Below are positions 1-8,985 of a DNA stretch of 62,746 nucleotides, piece after piece. How positions within the stretch are numbered: the first letter of the stretch is position 1; each line of letters starts with the position of its first letter. The translations under genes and the position numbers were made by a program. The notes beneath the pieces were generated by a model, which was given only the letters and a program-made list of their open reading frames with translations, made no database searches and was not told the origin of the DNA. This DNA is from an uncultured Bacteroidales bacterium. Lineage in GTDB: Bacteria; Bacteroidota; Bacteroidia; Bacteroidales; Paludibacteraceae. Location: positions 1 to 62,746 of the forward strand of contig CALUOH010000001.1 of assembly GCA_944322025.1 (NCBI GenBank), in the 5' to 3' direction.

Positions 1-85
1 CGTACTCGCGCACTACCGCCAGTTTAAAGGAGATGCTGTAGTGTTTCTCTGCACGCTTAACGTACTTGTTCCCTGTATGTTCCAT
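1..85 (-). CDS. IS3-family transposase OrfA, 5' end only (partial)
   Basis: Reading the minus strand from the ATG at 83-85 gives 28 residues beginning MEHTGNKYVKRAEKHYS and continuing ISFKLAVVREY before the window ends. This resembles the start of the helix-turn-helix OrfA proteins of IS3-family elements in Bacteroidota, which bind the element's ends and are fused to the DDE transposase OrfB by frameshifting. Only the first few percent of the element is visible, so intactness cannot be judged. Confidence 0.65.
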   Translation of the reverse strand, partial: MEHTGNKYVKRAEKHYSISFKLAVVREY

Positions 86-127
86 TGTCTTGCTTTTTTA
101 GTTGTAACGCTATTTTAGGACTAGACA
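1..127 (-). mobile_element. End of an IS3-family insertion sequence
   Basis: The sequence from 127 down to 103 on the minus strand starts TGTCTAGTCCTAAAATAGCG and lies about 42 bases before the OrfA start. IS3-family ends begin with TG, so 127 is the likely outer boundary. The boundary is inferred, because the other end and the target duplication lie outside the window. Confidence 0.5.
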
Positions 128-287
128 CTGAAGGAGGGGTGGGGAGAGGGAACGGGAGATGAACAGGGCATGACGCAAAGGTGCAAACCAATCCGCCTGC
201 ACAGCAAAATCAAAAACAGCCCCTTAATTTGAGTGATAGCTGATAAAGGAGAGGGGGTATGATGGTGCAATGAGGCATTTTTTTGAG

Positions 288-295
288 TACCTTTG
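288..295 (+). promoter_or_regulatory. Bacteroidota-type -7 element before sufS
   Basis: TACCTTTG matches the Bacteroidota -7 consensus TAnnTTTG. Transcription would start near 302, which rules out the upstream TTG at 283 as the start codon of sufS. Confidence 0.55.
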
Positions 296-315
296 TACGG
301 TTATTTAAGGATGCA

Positions 316-1539
316 ATGATGGCGATGAATGCAGAAGTGATAAGGAGGGAGTTCCCGATACTGGGAACTACGGTGCACGGGAAGAGGCTCGTGTACTTCG
401 ACAATGCGGCTACTACACAGAAGCCGAGGTGCGTGATAGAGTCGATAAGGGAGACGTATGAGACGAGGAACGCGAACATACACAGGGGCGTGCACAAGCT
501 GAGCCAGATGGCGACGGAAGCACACGAGGCGGCAAGGAGGTATGTGGCGGAGTATATGGGCGCGGGGAGCGCGGAGGAGATTATTTTCACGAGGGGGACG
601 ACGGAGGGGATAAACCTCGTGGCGACGTGCTTCACGGATGCGTATTGCAATGAGGGCGACGAGATAGTGGTGACGGAGATGGAGCACCACTCGAACATAG
701 TGCCGTGGCAGATGGCGGCAAGGAGGCACGGGCTGAGGCTGAGGGTGGCTTCTGTGGACGAGAGGGGAGTGCTGGACGTGGAGGGGATGTTCGCGGAGGT
801 GAACGAGAGGACGAGGCTGATTGCCGTGGCGCATGTGTCGAATGTGCTGGGGACAGTGAACCCAGTGGGCGAGATAGTGAGGAGGGCGCACGAAAGGGGA
901 GTGAAGGTGCTGGTGGACGGTGCACAGGCGATAGCGCACACGAAAGTGGATGTGAGGGAGATGGGGGCGGATTTCTATGCTTTTTCGGGACATAAGGTGT
1001 ACGGGCCGAACGGGATTGGCGTGCTGTACGGGAGGAAGGAGCTGCTGGAGGGGATGCCTCCATACCAAGGGGGCGGGGAGATGATAGCGAATGTGACGTT
1101 CGAGAGGACAGACTATAATGTGCTGCCGTACAAGTATGAGGCGGGGACGCCGGACTATGTGGGTTCGGTGGCTCTGGAGAGAGCCCTGCGGTTTGTGCAG
1201 GAGACGGGGATGGAGGAGATAGCGGAGCACGAGAGGCGGCTGACGGAGTATGCGACGGAGGAGATGAGGAGGATAGGAGGGATGAGGATAATAGGTACGG
1301 CGGCGGAGAAGGGGGGAGTGATTTCGTTCCTTGTGGGGAATATCCATCCGTTCGACATAGGGACGCTGCTCGACCAGCAGGGCGTGGCGATAAGGACGGG
1401 TCACCACTGCGCGCAGCCGCTGATAGACAAGCTGGGGATACCGGGGACGGCGCGGGTGTCGTTCGCAATGTACAATACGGCGGAGGAAGTGGAGGCATTC
1501 ATCGCTGCGCTGAAAAGGGCTATAAGCATATTGCAATAG
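316..1539 (+). CDS. sufS: Cysteine desulfurase SufS
   Basis: SufS is a PLP enzyme that takes sulphur from cysteine and passes it to the SufBCD scaffold for Fe-S cluster assembly in the cytoplasm. The protein shows the N-terminal DNAATTQKP motif, the PLP lysine in SGHKVYGPNGIG near residue 227, and the persulfide cysteine in TGHHCAQPL near residue 365. The start at 316 gives 407 residues, close to E. coli SufS (406). It follows TAAGG and lies downstream of the -7 element; 319 and 325 are possible alternatives. Unusually, the gene is 6 kb away from sufBCD and on the opposite strand, whereas it commonly sits in the suf operon. Its coding strand is very G-rich. Confidence 0.93.
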   Translation: MMAMNAEVIRREFPILGTTVHGKRLVYFDNAATTQKPRCVIESIRETYETRNANIHRGVHKLSQMATEAHEAARRYVAEYMGAGSAEEIIFTRGTTEGINLVATCFTDAYCNEGDEIVVTEMEHHSNIVPWQMAARRHGLRLRVASVDERGVLDVEGMFAEVNERTRLIAVAHVSNVLGTVNPVGEIVRRAHERGVKVLVDGAQAIAHTKVDVREMGADFYAFSGHKVYGPNGIGVLYGRKELLEGMPPYQGGGEMIANVTFERTDYNVLPYKYEAGTPDYVGSVALERALRFVQETGMEEIAEHERRLTEYATEEMRRIGGMRIIGTAAEKGGVISFLVGNIHPFDIGTLLDQQGVAIRTGHHCAQPLIDKLGIPGTARVSFAMYNTAEEVEAFIAALKRAISILQ

Positions 1540-1552
1540 AGGAGAAAAGAGG

Positions 1553-2455
1553 ATGACGGAAGAAAGGGAAGTGAGTTCGCGGAAAGGGAATAACGAACTG
1601 TTTCAGATTGACCTGGAGAAGGTCATAGCAGAGAAGGTGCAACGTCCGCTGCCGCGCTGGCTTGTGCGGTATATTATCAAGGTGGCGCACCAGAAGGATG
1701 TGAACGAGTGCATAGCGGGGGCGGAGTACCCGTCGGGCATCAATTTCTTTCGGGAAGCGCTGAAGTTTCTGGACATCACGTTCGAGGTGAGGGGACTGGA
1801 GAACCTGCCGGCGAAGGAGCATGCGTGCATTTTCGCAGGGAACCATCCGCTGGGGGGACCGGAGGCTCTGATAATAGGGGAGATGATGAGGCAGCAGTAC
1901 GGGGAGAGTTTCAGGGTGCCGGTAAACAATATATTGGGGTATTTCCATCCGCTGAAGGAGTTTTTCGTGCCGGTGAACACGATGAGCAGCAAGCAGACGC
2001 GCGACCTCGGGGAGAGGATGAACGCGATGTTTGAAAGCCCGTATCAGGTGCTGGTGTTCCCAGCGGGGAAGTGCTCGAGGCGGGAACATGGGCGCATCAC
2101 GGAGCAGCCGTGGAAGAAGATGTTCATCACGCAGGCGCGGAGGTACGGGCGCGATGTGGTGCCGATACACAGCTCGGGGCGCAACTCACGCTTTTTCTAT
2201 ACACTCACAAGCCTGAGCAAGGCACTGGGGCTGAAATTCAACATAGGGATGTTCTACCTTGTGGATGAGCTGTTCAAGCAGAAGCACAGGAGGTTTGTGC
2301 TGACGATAGGCAAGCCGATACCGTACACGACGTTCGACAGGAGCAGGAGCGACGCGGAGTGGGCGGAGGCCGTGCGCCGCGAGGTGGCCATACTCGAGCA
2401 GGGGAACGGGGAGAAGGGGAATATGGGGATACCGCCCGTGTCGCTGCTTAGATAG
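1553..2455 (+). CDS. PlsC-like lysophospholipid/glycerol acyltransferase
   Basis: The 300-residue product belongs to the hemolysin-like branch of the LPLAT acyltransferases, which move acyl chains onto glycerolipid or aminolipid acceptors at the inner membrane. The catalytic block is AGNHPLGGPEAL; the acid after the histidine is Glu, where relatives usually have Asp. A second conserved block is VFPAGKCSRR. The exact acceptor cannot be told from sequence. It starts 13 bases after sufS with an AGAGG ribosome-binding site and probably shares its transcript. Confidence 0.8.
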   Translation: MTEEREVSSRKGNNELFQIDLEKVIAEKVQRPLPRWLVRYIIKVAHQKDVNECIAGAEYPSGINFFREALKFLDITFEVRGLENLPAKEHACIFAGNHPLGGPEALIIGEMMRQQYGESFRVPVNNILGYFHPLKEFFVPVNTMSSKQTRDLGERMNAMFESPYQVLVFPAGKCSRREHGRITEQPWKKMFITQARRYGRDVVPIHSSGRNSRFFYTLTSLSKALGLKFNIGMFYLVDELFKQKHRRFVLTIGKPIPYTTFDRSRSDAEWAEAVRREVAILEQGNGEKGNMGIPPVSLLR

Positions 2456-2501
2456 TGAGGGGGAGAGGCATGTCGGCCACGATGAAAAACACACAAGATA
2501 T

Positions 2502-3305
2502 ATGGCTAAAATCAAAGTACAGAACACGGAAGTTTCGATAATAACCCATGAGGACAAGGATTATATCTCATTGACCGACATGGTGCGGAACATAGAAAAC
2601 GGGCTTGCCCTTATCGAAAAATGGCTTCGGAATAAAAACACGATTGAATTTCTGGGGATATGGGAAGAGATGTACAACCCCGATTTTAATTCCCCCGAAT
2701 TCGAGGGGATTAAAAATGAAGCCGGCCTGAACAGGTTTATTTTATCCGTAAAACAATGGACCGAAAAGACCAATTCCAAAGGTATCATTGCAAAAGCAGG
2801 GCGGTATGGCGGGACATACGCGCACAGGGATATAGCCTTTGAATTCGCGTCATGGGTATCCCCTCAGTTCAAACTCTATCTGCTAAAAGAGTTCCAACGG
2901 CTCAAAGAGATTGAGCAGGCCAAACTGGGGTGGACGGCAAAGCGGGAACTCACAAAAATCAATTACCGCATACACACCGATGCCATAAGGACAATCCTCA
3001 TTCCCAAAGAAGTCACCGACGAACAAGCAAGCATCATCTATGCCGATGAGGCCGATATGCTGAACGTCGCGATGTTCGGCATGACAGCCAAGGAATGGCG
3101 CGAACAGCACCCCGACCTGAAAGGCAACATACGCGATTACGCATCGATAAACGAGCTCATCTGCCTGTCGAACATGGAGAGCCTCAATGCCGTATTCATC
3201 AGCCAAGGGATGCCACAGCCAGAACGACTGGTGAGACTAAACCGCATCGCCATACAGCAGATGCGCGTACTGGAAAATGACAGAAGCAGGCAACTGTTGA
3301 AGTAA
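2502..3305 (+). CDS. KilA-N domain protein
   Basis: The 267-residue protein has an N-terminal KilA-N domain (about residues 15-135; motifs DYISLTDMVRN, KAGRYGGTYAHRDIAFEFASW). This is a DNA-binding fold common in phage and large DNA virus proteins and in orphan genes of Bacteroidota. The C-terminal part (EADMLNVAMFGMTAKEWR) recurs in bacterial KilA-N proteins of unknown role. No integrase or partner gene is next to it. One 60-base line counted by eye (2701-2760) is about 40% G+C, well below sufS and ispB around it, which fits horizontal acquisition. The biological function is unknown. Confidence 0.8.
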   Translation: MAKIKVQNTEVSIITHEDKDYISLTDMVRNIENGLALIEKWLRNKNTIEFLGIWEEMYNPDFNSPEFEGIKNEAGLNRFILSVKQWTEKTNSKGIIAKAGRYGGTYAHRDIAFEFASWVSPQFKLYLLKEFQRLKEIEQAKLGWTAKRELTKINYRIHTDAIRTILIPKEVTDEQASIIYADEADMLNVAMFGMTAKEWREQHPDLKGNIRDYASINELICLSNMESLNAVFISQGMPQPERLVRLNRIAIQQMRVLENDRSRQLLK

Positions 3306-3408
3306 GAGGTTGCCGCAACGGAATACGGCCAGAGGGCAATCGGCACTCAGGCAGCCAAATCGGCTGTCCTTATTGCAGGAGGGGAGGGCTGTTCTATAAA
3401 ATTTTCCG

Positions 3409-3416
3409 TAACTTTG
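3409..3416 (+). promoter_or_regulatory. -7 element before the polyprenyl synthase
   Basis: TAACTTTG fits TAnnTTTG and lies 58 bases before the start at 3475. No clear -33 TTTG is seen at the expected distance. Confidence 0.5.
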
Positions 3417-3474
3417 CAGTCTGAAATGCAGCGCTCCCCTATCGGCGGGAGCAAATAAGCGTAACCGTATAGAG

Positions 3475-4449
3475 ATGGCAGTATCCATTGATGAAATAAA
3501 GCGTCACATCGAGACAGAGCTTCAAGAGTTCAGCCGCATATTCGACAGCGCATTCACGTCGCACGACCGTCTGCTGGGCGATGCCCTCGCGCACCTGAGC
3601 CACAGAAAGGGCAAGCAGATACGCCCGGTGATAGTGCTTCTCGCGGGCATGCTTTGCGGAGAGGTGAACGCCAAGACGTACCACGCCGCCGCATCGCTGG
3701 AGATGCTCCACACGGCAAGCCTCGTGCATGACGATGTGGTGGACAACACATTCTCCCGCCGCCGTCAGCCATCGCTCAACGCCATGTTCGACAACAAGAC
3801 CTCTGTTCTCGTGGGCGACTATATGCTCACAAAGGCAATGGGCTTCATGGCGCGTACCGGGGACATGAGGCTCATCGAGAGCCTGACGCGCCTGTGCGAG
3901 GAGATTACACGCGGCGAGATACTCCAAATACAACACGCATATGCGCTGCCGACGGAGGAGGAGTACATAGAGGTGATACGCAAGAAGACCGCCGTGCTCT
4001 TTTCCACATGCGGCGAGATAGCCGCCATAGCCGCCGGCGCGGATTCGCAGCAGCGCGATGCAGTACGCATATTCTGCGACTGCCTCGGCATCTGTTTCCA
4101 GATAAAAGATGATATTTTCGACTATACACCCAAGGCCGATATAGGCAAGCCCACATTCAACGACATACGCGAGGGGAAGATAACCCTACCGCTACTCTAC
4201 TCGCTGCGTTCCACGGGAGAGAAGGAGAGAGAGGAGATACTGTCACGCATCAGCAAGGCGTCCGATGACCCCACGCTGCCGGAGACGATGTATGAGCTCA
4301 TCTGCCGTATGGGCGGCATGGAGTATGCACACAAGCGCATAGAGCAATACCGCACACAGGCCATCGCCCAACTGGGGATATTCCCTGACTGTGAGGCTAA
4401 AGAGGCTCTCGTCTCCACTCTTGACTATGTGATTGACCGCAACGTATGA
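3475..4449 (+). CDS. ispB: Trans-polyprenyl diphosphate synthase (IspA/IspB family)
   Basis: The enzyme condenses isopentenyl diphosphate units onto an allylic primer to make the all-trans polyprenyl chain, most likely the menaquinone side chain. Both metal-binding aspartate-rich motifs are present: HDDVVDN near residue 86 and KDDIFDY near residue 212. The GKQIRP block that binds pyrophosphate is also present. The 324-residue length is normal. The stop overlaps the start of ispD by ATGA, so the two isoprenoid genes are co-translated. Chain length of the product is not decided by sequence reading. Confidence 0.9.
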   Translation: MAVSIDEIKRHIETELQEFSRIFDSAFTSHDRLLGDALAHLSHRKGKQIRPVIVLLAGMLCGEVNAKTYHAAASLEMLHTASLVHDDVVDNTFSRRRQPSLNAMFDNKTSVLVGDYMLTKAMGFMARTGDMRLIESLTRLCEEITRGEILQIQHAYALPTEEEYIEVIRKKTAVLFSTCGEIAAIAAGADSQQRDAVRIFCDCLGICFQIKDDIFDYTPKADIGKPTFNDIREGKITLPLLYSLRSTGEKEREEILSRISKASDDPTLPETMYELICRMGGMEYAHKRIEQYRTQAIAQLGIFPDCEAKEALVSTLDYVIDRNV

Positions 4450-5123
4450 AGAGACGCGTATGCATCATAGTGGCCGGAGGCAGCGGCAAGCGTATGGAGA
4501 GCAGTACACCAAAACAGTTTCTGCCCCTCTGCGGCAGGCCGATACTCATGCATACCATAGACCGCATCACCGCGTTCGACCCATCCATCCGCATAATACT
4601 CGTGCTGCCAACAGAGGAGAAGGGGCATTGGCTCGCGCTGTGCGAAAAGCACGGGTTCACCCGCAAAATAACGTTAGTGGACGGAGGAGCAGAGCGTTTT
4701 TTCAGCGTGCGTAATGCACTGAGCCACGTTGCCACGGGCGAGACAGTGGGAATACACGACGGGGTGCGCCCGTTAGTATCCATAGAGACGCTGCGCCGCT
4801 GCTATGAGACGGCCGAGGCAAAAGGCAACGCCATAGCCTGCGTGGCAGTCACCGATTCGCTGCGCCACGTAGCGACGGACGGTACAAGCCGCAGCGTACC
4901 GCGCAGGGAATATCTCGCAGTGCAGACCCCGCAAGTGTTCACATCGGAGACGCTTATCAAAGCATACGAGGCCGACTTTTCCCCCACGTTTACGGACGAC
5001 GCATCTGTTGTCGAAGCGTCCGGCGTGGAGATAAACATAGTGGAGGGTAACCGCGAGAACATAAAAATCACGACACCGATGGACATGGCGATAGCAGAAC
5101 AGCTGTTGACCAATAAAAGATAA
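4446..5123 (+). CDS. ispD: 2-C-methyl-D-erythritol 4-phosphate cytidylyltransferase IspD
   Basis: IspD joins CTP and MEP to give CDP-ME, the third step of the non-mevalonate isoprenoid pathway. The N-terminal nucleotide-binding motif VAGGSGKRM and the PKQFLPL block are present, followed by HDGVRPLVS and TDDASVVE, all family signatures. The 225 residues match the usual length. It overlaps ispB by four bases (ATGA) and is followed after six bases by the exonuclease gene, forming a three-gene operon. Confidence 0.93.
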   Translation: MKRRVCIIVAGGSGKRMESSTPKQFLPLCGRPILMHTIDRITAFDPSIRIILVLPTEEKGHWLALCEKHGFTRKITLVDGGAERFFSVRNALSHVATGETVGIHDGVRPLVSIETLRRCYETAEAKGNAIACVAVTDSLRHVATDGTSRSVPRREYLAVQTPQVFTSETLIKAYEADFSPTFTDDASVVEASGVEINIVEGNRENIKITTPMDMAIAEQLLTNKR

Positions 5124-5129
5124 CAGACC

Positions 5130-5897
5130 ATGCGACTGAACCTGAAAAAACCAATTGTATTTTTCGACCTTGAAACGACAGGGCTTAACCTCATGTCGGA
5201 CAGGATAGTGGAGATTTCTTACCTCAAAGTACACCCCAATGGCAACGAGGAGAGCAAGACACTACGCATCAACCCGGAGTGCCACATACCGGAGGCGACG
5301 ACGGCCATACACGGCATTTCTGATGACGATGTGGCCGGATGCCCCACATTCAAACAGGTGGCACGCAACATAGCCGCCGACTTCGAGGGCTGTGACCTCG
5401 CCGGATATAATCTCAACAAGCTCGACATCCCACTTCTCGCCGAGGAGTTCCTACGCGCAGGGGTAGAGTTCGACCTACACCGCCACAGGATAGTCGACGT
5501 GCAGACCATATTCCACAAAATGGAACAGCGCACACTCAGCGCGGCATACAAGTTCTACTGCGGAACGGAACTGACCGATGCGCACAGCGCGACAGCCGAC
5601 ACACGCGCAACGTACGAAGTGCTCATGGCGCAACTTGACCGCTATCCCTCTCTCGAAAACGACATGGAGTTCCTATCTAAATACACTACTACGACCAAGA
5701 ATGTGGACTTCGCAGGGAGGATAATATATGACGAAAAGGGCATCGAGACATTCAATTTCGGCAAGTACAAAGGCCGCCATGTGGAAGATGTCCTTAAAAG
5801 CGACCCCGGCTATTACGGGTGGATGATGCAGGGAGACTTCACGCTGAACACCAAACAGGTGCTGACCCGTATACGCCTTGCCTCCGCACGGAAATAA
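5130..5897 (+). CDS. DnaQ-like 3'-5' exonuclease
   Basis: The DEDD exonuclease domain (about residues 10-170) starts with FFDLETTGL, which carries the first catalytic Asp and Glu; AHSATADTRATYEV supplies the histidine and last Asp of the DEDDh type. The C-terminal segment FNFGKYKGRHVEDV followed by YGWMM resembles the C-terminal module of ExoX-like nucleases. It is therefore likely a repair or trimming exonuclease rather than the polymerase III proofreading subunit itself. It is the last gene of the ispB-ispD operon. Confidence 0.85.
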   Translation: MRLNLKKPIVFFDLETTGLNLMSDRIVEISYLKVHPNGNEESKTLRINPECHIPEATTAIHGISDDDVAGCPTFKQVARNIAADFEGCDLAGYNLNKLDIPLLAEEFLRAGVEFDLHRHRIVDVQTIFHKMEQRTLSAAYKFYCGTELTDAHSATADTRATYEVLMAQLDRYPSLENDMEFLSKYTTTTKNVDFAGRIIYDEKGIETFNFGKYKGRHVEDVLKSDPGYYGWMMQGDFTLNTKQVLTRIRLASARK

Positions 5898-5908
5898 GCA
5901 AACAATAC

Positions 5909-5951
5909 AAAAACGGGGTGTCGGACAACAAATATCCGACACCCCGTTTTT
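5909..5951. terminator. Bidirectional intrinsic terminator
   Basis: An 11-bp perfect stem (GGGGTGTCGGA / TCCGACACCCC) is flanked by an A-run on the left and a T-run on the right, so it can end both the exonuclease operon and the convergent permease gene. Confidence 0.88.
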
Positions 5952-5977
5952 ATTTGCCCTAATCACTGCAATAAAGT

Positions 5978-7375
5978 TCACGGCAATTTATCCCCAGCGC
6001 CGAAATCCGGCGACGCATTATATTTCTTCCTCATGATGATGTAGAATACTATTCCCATTCCACTCCATATACCGAGCACTATGCGGCTCTGCAAAGAAAG
6101 GAAGCCCGGCATGCCCGGTATCACCAGAAGCGACAGGAAGAACAGAGCCAGCACACAGCCTACGATACCAGTCACCATCTGCGCCTTCATGCCATGCCTG
6201 CGCGCTATGCGCGCCGCAGAGGCCGTTGTATATGCAAATGCGAGTGCCGCACATACCGATGTCATGTCCACAATCCAGTTAAGCACTTCGCGCCCGAACC
6301 ACGGGGCTATGAGCGATATAATCATTATGAATATAATAGCGTTCTTAGGAGTGCGGTACTTCGGGTGCAGTTCCCCGAAAAACTTAGGCAACGCGTGCAT
6401 CTGAGCCATAGAGTGCATAAGTCTCGATGTCGAGATATAGAACGCATTTATACCTGATACCACGGCACAGAACATCGCCACTCCAAGTATCACGAGACCC
6501 AAGACCCCCATGGCGTCATGCACCGCCATTCCCGTAGGCCAGAACTCTTTGGCCGCAAGCATCTCTTGCCACGGCTTCACGATAGCGGTCAGCGTATTGA
6601 CCATGATATACATCGCCGCAGCACAGAGTATAGCCAATATCATAATCCACAGAGACTTCCTATGCTCAAACTTATACTCCTCAGCCGCCTGAGGTATGCA
6701 GTCAAATCCGAGATAAGCCCACGGCGCCATCGCCACAATAGCAAACACATTGCCGAACCAGTTCTTCTCGCTCTGGAATCCGGGCTTCAGATTGTCCCAG
6801 TCATATCCTCCACTCATCACACCTGCAAATATAATCAGCACAGTGCCAACAAGCGTCAGCGCGATCGCCGTCTGAATCCACGACGCGCTCTTTATACCTA
6901 TTATGTTTATTATCCCCATTATGATGAGAAATGCCGTCGCAACCACTATCTCACCCGCATAGACATCCCATCCGGCCACCTCATAGAGCTTGCCGACCTG
7001 GACTATGCCAGGGAATAAATAACGGCTTATCAGAGCCACCGCTGTTGCATTCAATGGGATAAGGCTCCAGTAGGCTATAATCAAGGCCCACCCGCAGATA
7101 AACGCATTGGTCTTGCCGAATGCAGAACCAGCATAGACAAACTCGCCGCCCGACACAGGATAACGCCTTATCAGAAAAGCATAGCTTAACGAAATGATAA
7201 TAACTACAGCTGCACCGATGAGCATACCGATAGTCGTACCCAGCGGACCAGCTTTAGGCAGGAATGTCGTGCCTGGCAGCACAAAACAGCCCCACCCGAT
7301 AATCGCACCAAGTGCAAGGCCCCACACATCGATAGGACGCATCTCTCTCTTGAAACTTAATTTCTCGTCTTTCAT
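5978..7375 (-). CDS. APC-superfamily amino acid permease
   Basis: The 465-residue product has about 12 hydrophobic segments and the APC N-terminal signature GLALGAIIGWGCFVLPG, which contains the conserved TM1 glycine-rich break, then YPVSGGEFVYAG in TM2-loop. Such proteins import or exchange amino acids or amines across the inner membrane. The substrate cannot be read from sequence. It lies 69 bases downstream of sufD on the same strand; there is no recognisable promoter in the gap, so it may be read from the suf transcript. Confidence 0.88.
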   Translation of the reverse strand: MKDEKLSFKREMRPIDVWGLALGAIIGWGCFVLPGTTFLPKAGPLGTTIGMLIGAAVVIIISLSYAFLIRRYPVSGGEFVYAGSAFGKTNAFICGWALIIAYWSLIPLNATAVALISRYLFPGIVQVGKLYEVAGWDVYAGEIVVATAFLIIMGIINIIGIKSASWIQTAIALTLVGTVLIIFAGVMSGGYDWDNLKPGFQSEKNWFGNVFAIVAMAPWAYLGFDCIPQAAEEYKFEHRKSLWIMILAILCAAAMYIMVNTLTAIVKPWQEMLAAKEFWPTGMAVHDAMGVLGLVILGVAMFCAVVSGINAFYISTSRLMHSMAQMHALPKFFGELHPKYRTPKNAIIFIMIISLIAPWFGREVLNWIVDMTSVCAALAFAYTTASAARIARRHGMKAQMVTGIVGCVLALFFLSLLVIPGMPGFLSLQSRIVLGIWSGMGIVFYIIMRKKYNASPDFGAGDKLP

Positions 7376-7444
7376 CGTATTTTTATTGGATTAGAATCTG
7401 ATTTCTGACAGACACGCCGCACAATCTACAGGGTAACTTTTCCG

Positions 7445-8779
7445 CTATCTCACCGTCCGGCATCCCTCGCAGTGTGCCGCCTCACCACGTAATCTCTTCT
7501 CCACAAGAGTACGTATGCGCTCACGCAAAGCCTCAAAACCAACGAGGTCAACGACATCGGCAGTGAATGCCAACAGCAGGAGCATGCGCGCCTCGGCCTC
7601 GCCAATGCCACGCGTGCGCATGTAGAACATGGCCTGCTCATCAAGCTGCCCGGTTGTTGCACCGTGGCCGCACTTCACATCGTCAGCATATATCTCCAAC
7701 TGAGGCTTAGCCCACATGTGCGCCTCGCGCGTCAGGCATATATTGCGGTTGGTCTGCTGTGCCACGGTCTTCTGCGCACCCTCTTTCACAACCGTGCGCC
7801 CGGCGAACACACCTTCGGACTCCCCGTCAAGTATATATTTGAACAACTCGTTGCTTGTACAATGCGGCGCGTTGTGAAGTATCAGCGTTTGGTTCTCGCT
7901 GTGCTGTACGCCATCGCTTATCAGCATACCGCCGAGCGTGGTCTCCGCGCCAGACTCATCGAGATGCACCTCTGTATAGTTGCGTGTCTTACCGTTGTGC
8001 AGACCAACAGTACACATCGTAAATCCAGAATCACCCGCCTGCTTGACGTAGAGCTGGTTGAGGTTGTTCATAGAGTCGTGCGAACTCTCCATAGTGTAAT
8101 AGTGCAGCTGCGCCCCACGTCCCACATACGCCTCAGTCATGCGGTTAGAGAAGAACGACACGCGGTCTATCGTATGGTCACATACGAGCATAGTCACCTC
8201 CGCACCATCCTCGACCACTATGAGATTATGCGCCGTGGCCATATAGTCCACGTCGGAGCGCATGATGTTCACCACCTGTACCGGCAGCTCCACCTTCACC
8301 CCTTTCGGCACATAGAGGAAATAGCCGTCCTGAGCCAACATGCGATTCATCGCCACAAAGGCATCTTCCTTGCCGTCAGTCAACTTGCCGACATAACGCC
8401 CAACTATCTCCGGGAAACGCTCCTCCGCCGTCTTCATCGAACAGAAAACAGCCCCACCGCCAAGGCCGGGATGAGTGTTGGCATAGAACTGGTCATTTAC
8501 AATGAAATAGACATTGGCGTGTATGCCCGGCACATTGCATTTGAAAACATCGTGCGGGTTGACCGGGAACTTTACCCTCGCCACGTTCACGCCATAATCC
8601 CTTTCAAGCTCTTTCATGAGCGGGCAGTAGAGATAGTCCTCATGCCTGCGTGTCGGCAGCCCGTGACGTTCGAGCCATGCGGCAGCATCAGCGCGTCCAC
8701 GGTTAAGGCATACCGCAGAGTTGCGTTCTATCAACTCCTGATATTCCCTGTACAGGTCAATATACTGTTTCTCGTTCAT
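7445..8779 (-). CDS. sufD: Fe-S cluster assembly protein SufD
   Basis: The 444-residue protein has the SufB/SufD beta-helix core (GAEVTMLVCDH, QTLILHNAPHCTSNELFKY, DVKCGHGATTGQLDE). It forms the SufBC2D scaffold with SufB and SufC and is needed for cluster assembly. The C-terminal histidine-containing motif CGHGATTG is typical of SufD. It follows sufC with an unusually long 206-base gap in which no gene or clear promoter was found. Confidence 0.93.
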   Translation of the reverse strand: MNEKQYIDLYREYQELIERNSAVCLNRGRADAAAWLERHGLPTRRHEDYLYCPLMKELERDYGVNVARVKFPVNPHDVFKCNVPGIHANVYFIVNDQFYANTHPGLGGGAVFCSMKTAEERFPEIVGRYVGKLTDGKEDAFVAMNRMLAQDGYFLYVPKGVKVELPVQVVNIMRSDVDYMATAHNLIVVEDGAEVTMLVCDHTIDRVSFFSNRMTEAYVGRGAQLHYYTMESSHDSMNNLNQLYVKQAGDSGFTMCTVGLHNGKTRNYTEVHLDESGAETTLGGMLISDGVQHSENQTLILHNAPHCTSNELFKYILDGESEGVFAGRTVVKEGAQKTVAQQTNRNICLTREAHMWAKPQLEIYADDVKCGHGATTGQLDEQAMFYMRTRGIGEAEARMLLLLAFTADVVDLVGFEALRERIRTLVEKRLRGEAAHCEGCRTVR

Positions 8780-8985
8780 ATCATTCAGAGATTTTACAGC
8801 AATACCGCATAACCCGTACCTACATGAAACGCCGTATTTTCCGGTATATCCACAAGGGGTTAGACTGCAATATTGCCCAAAAGTTTATTTTTGTGTAATT
8901 TTCAGCTTATCAGACGGCACGGCACAGAGGCGCAGCGCATAGCCTGCCGCGCAGTAGCATTCCGCCATAGCATGAATAAGTCCGG

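Noticed and set aside
301..1536. Long minus-strand open frame opposite sufS
   Set aside because: It is an antisense shadow of a GC-rich gene; the composition is dominated by Arg, His and Pro and it has no family motif. The same holds for the long frames opposite sufB, holB, ricT, prfC and murA.
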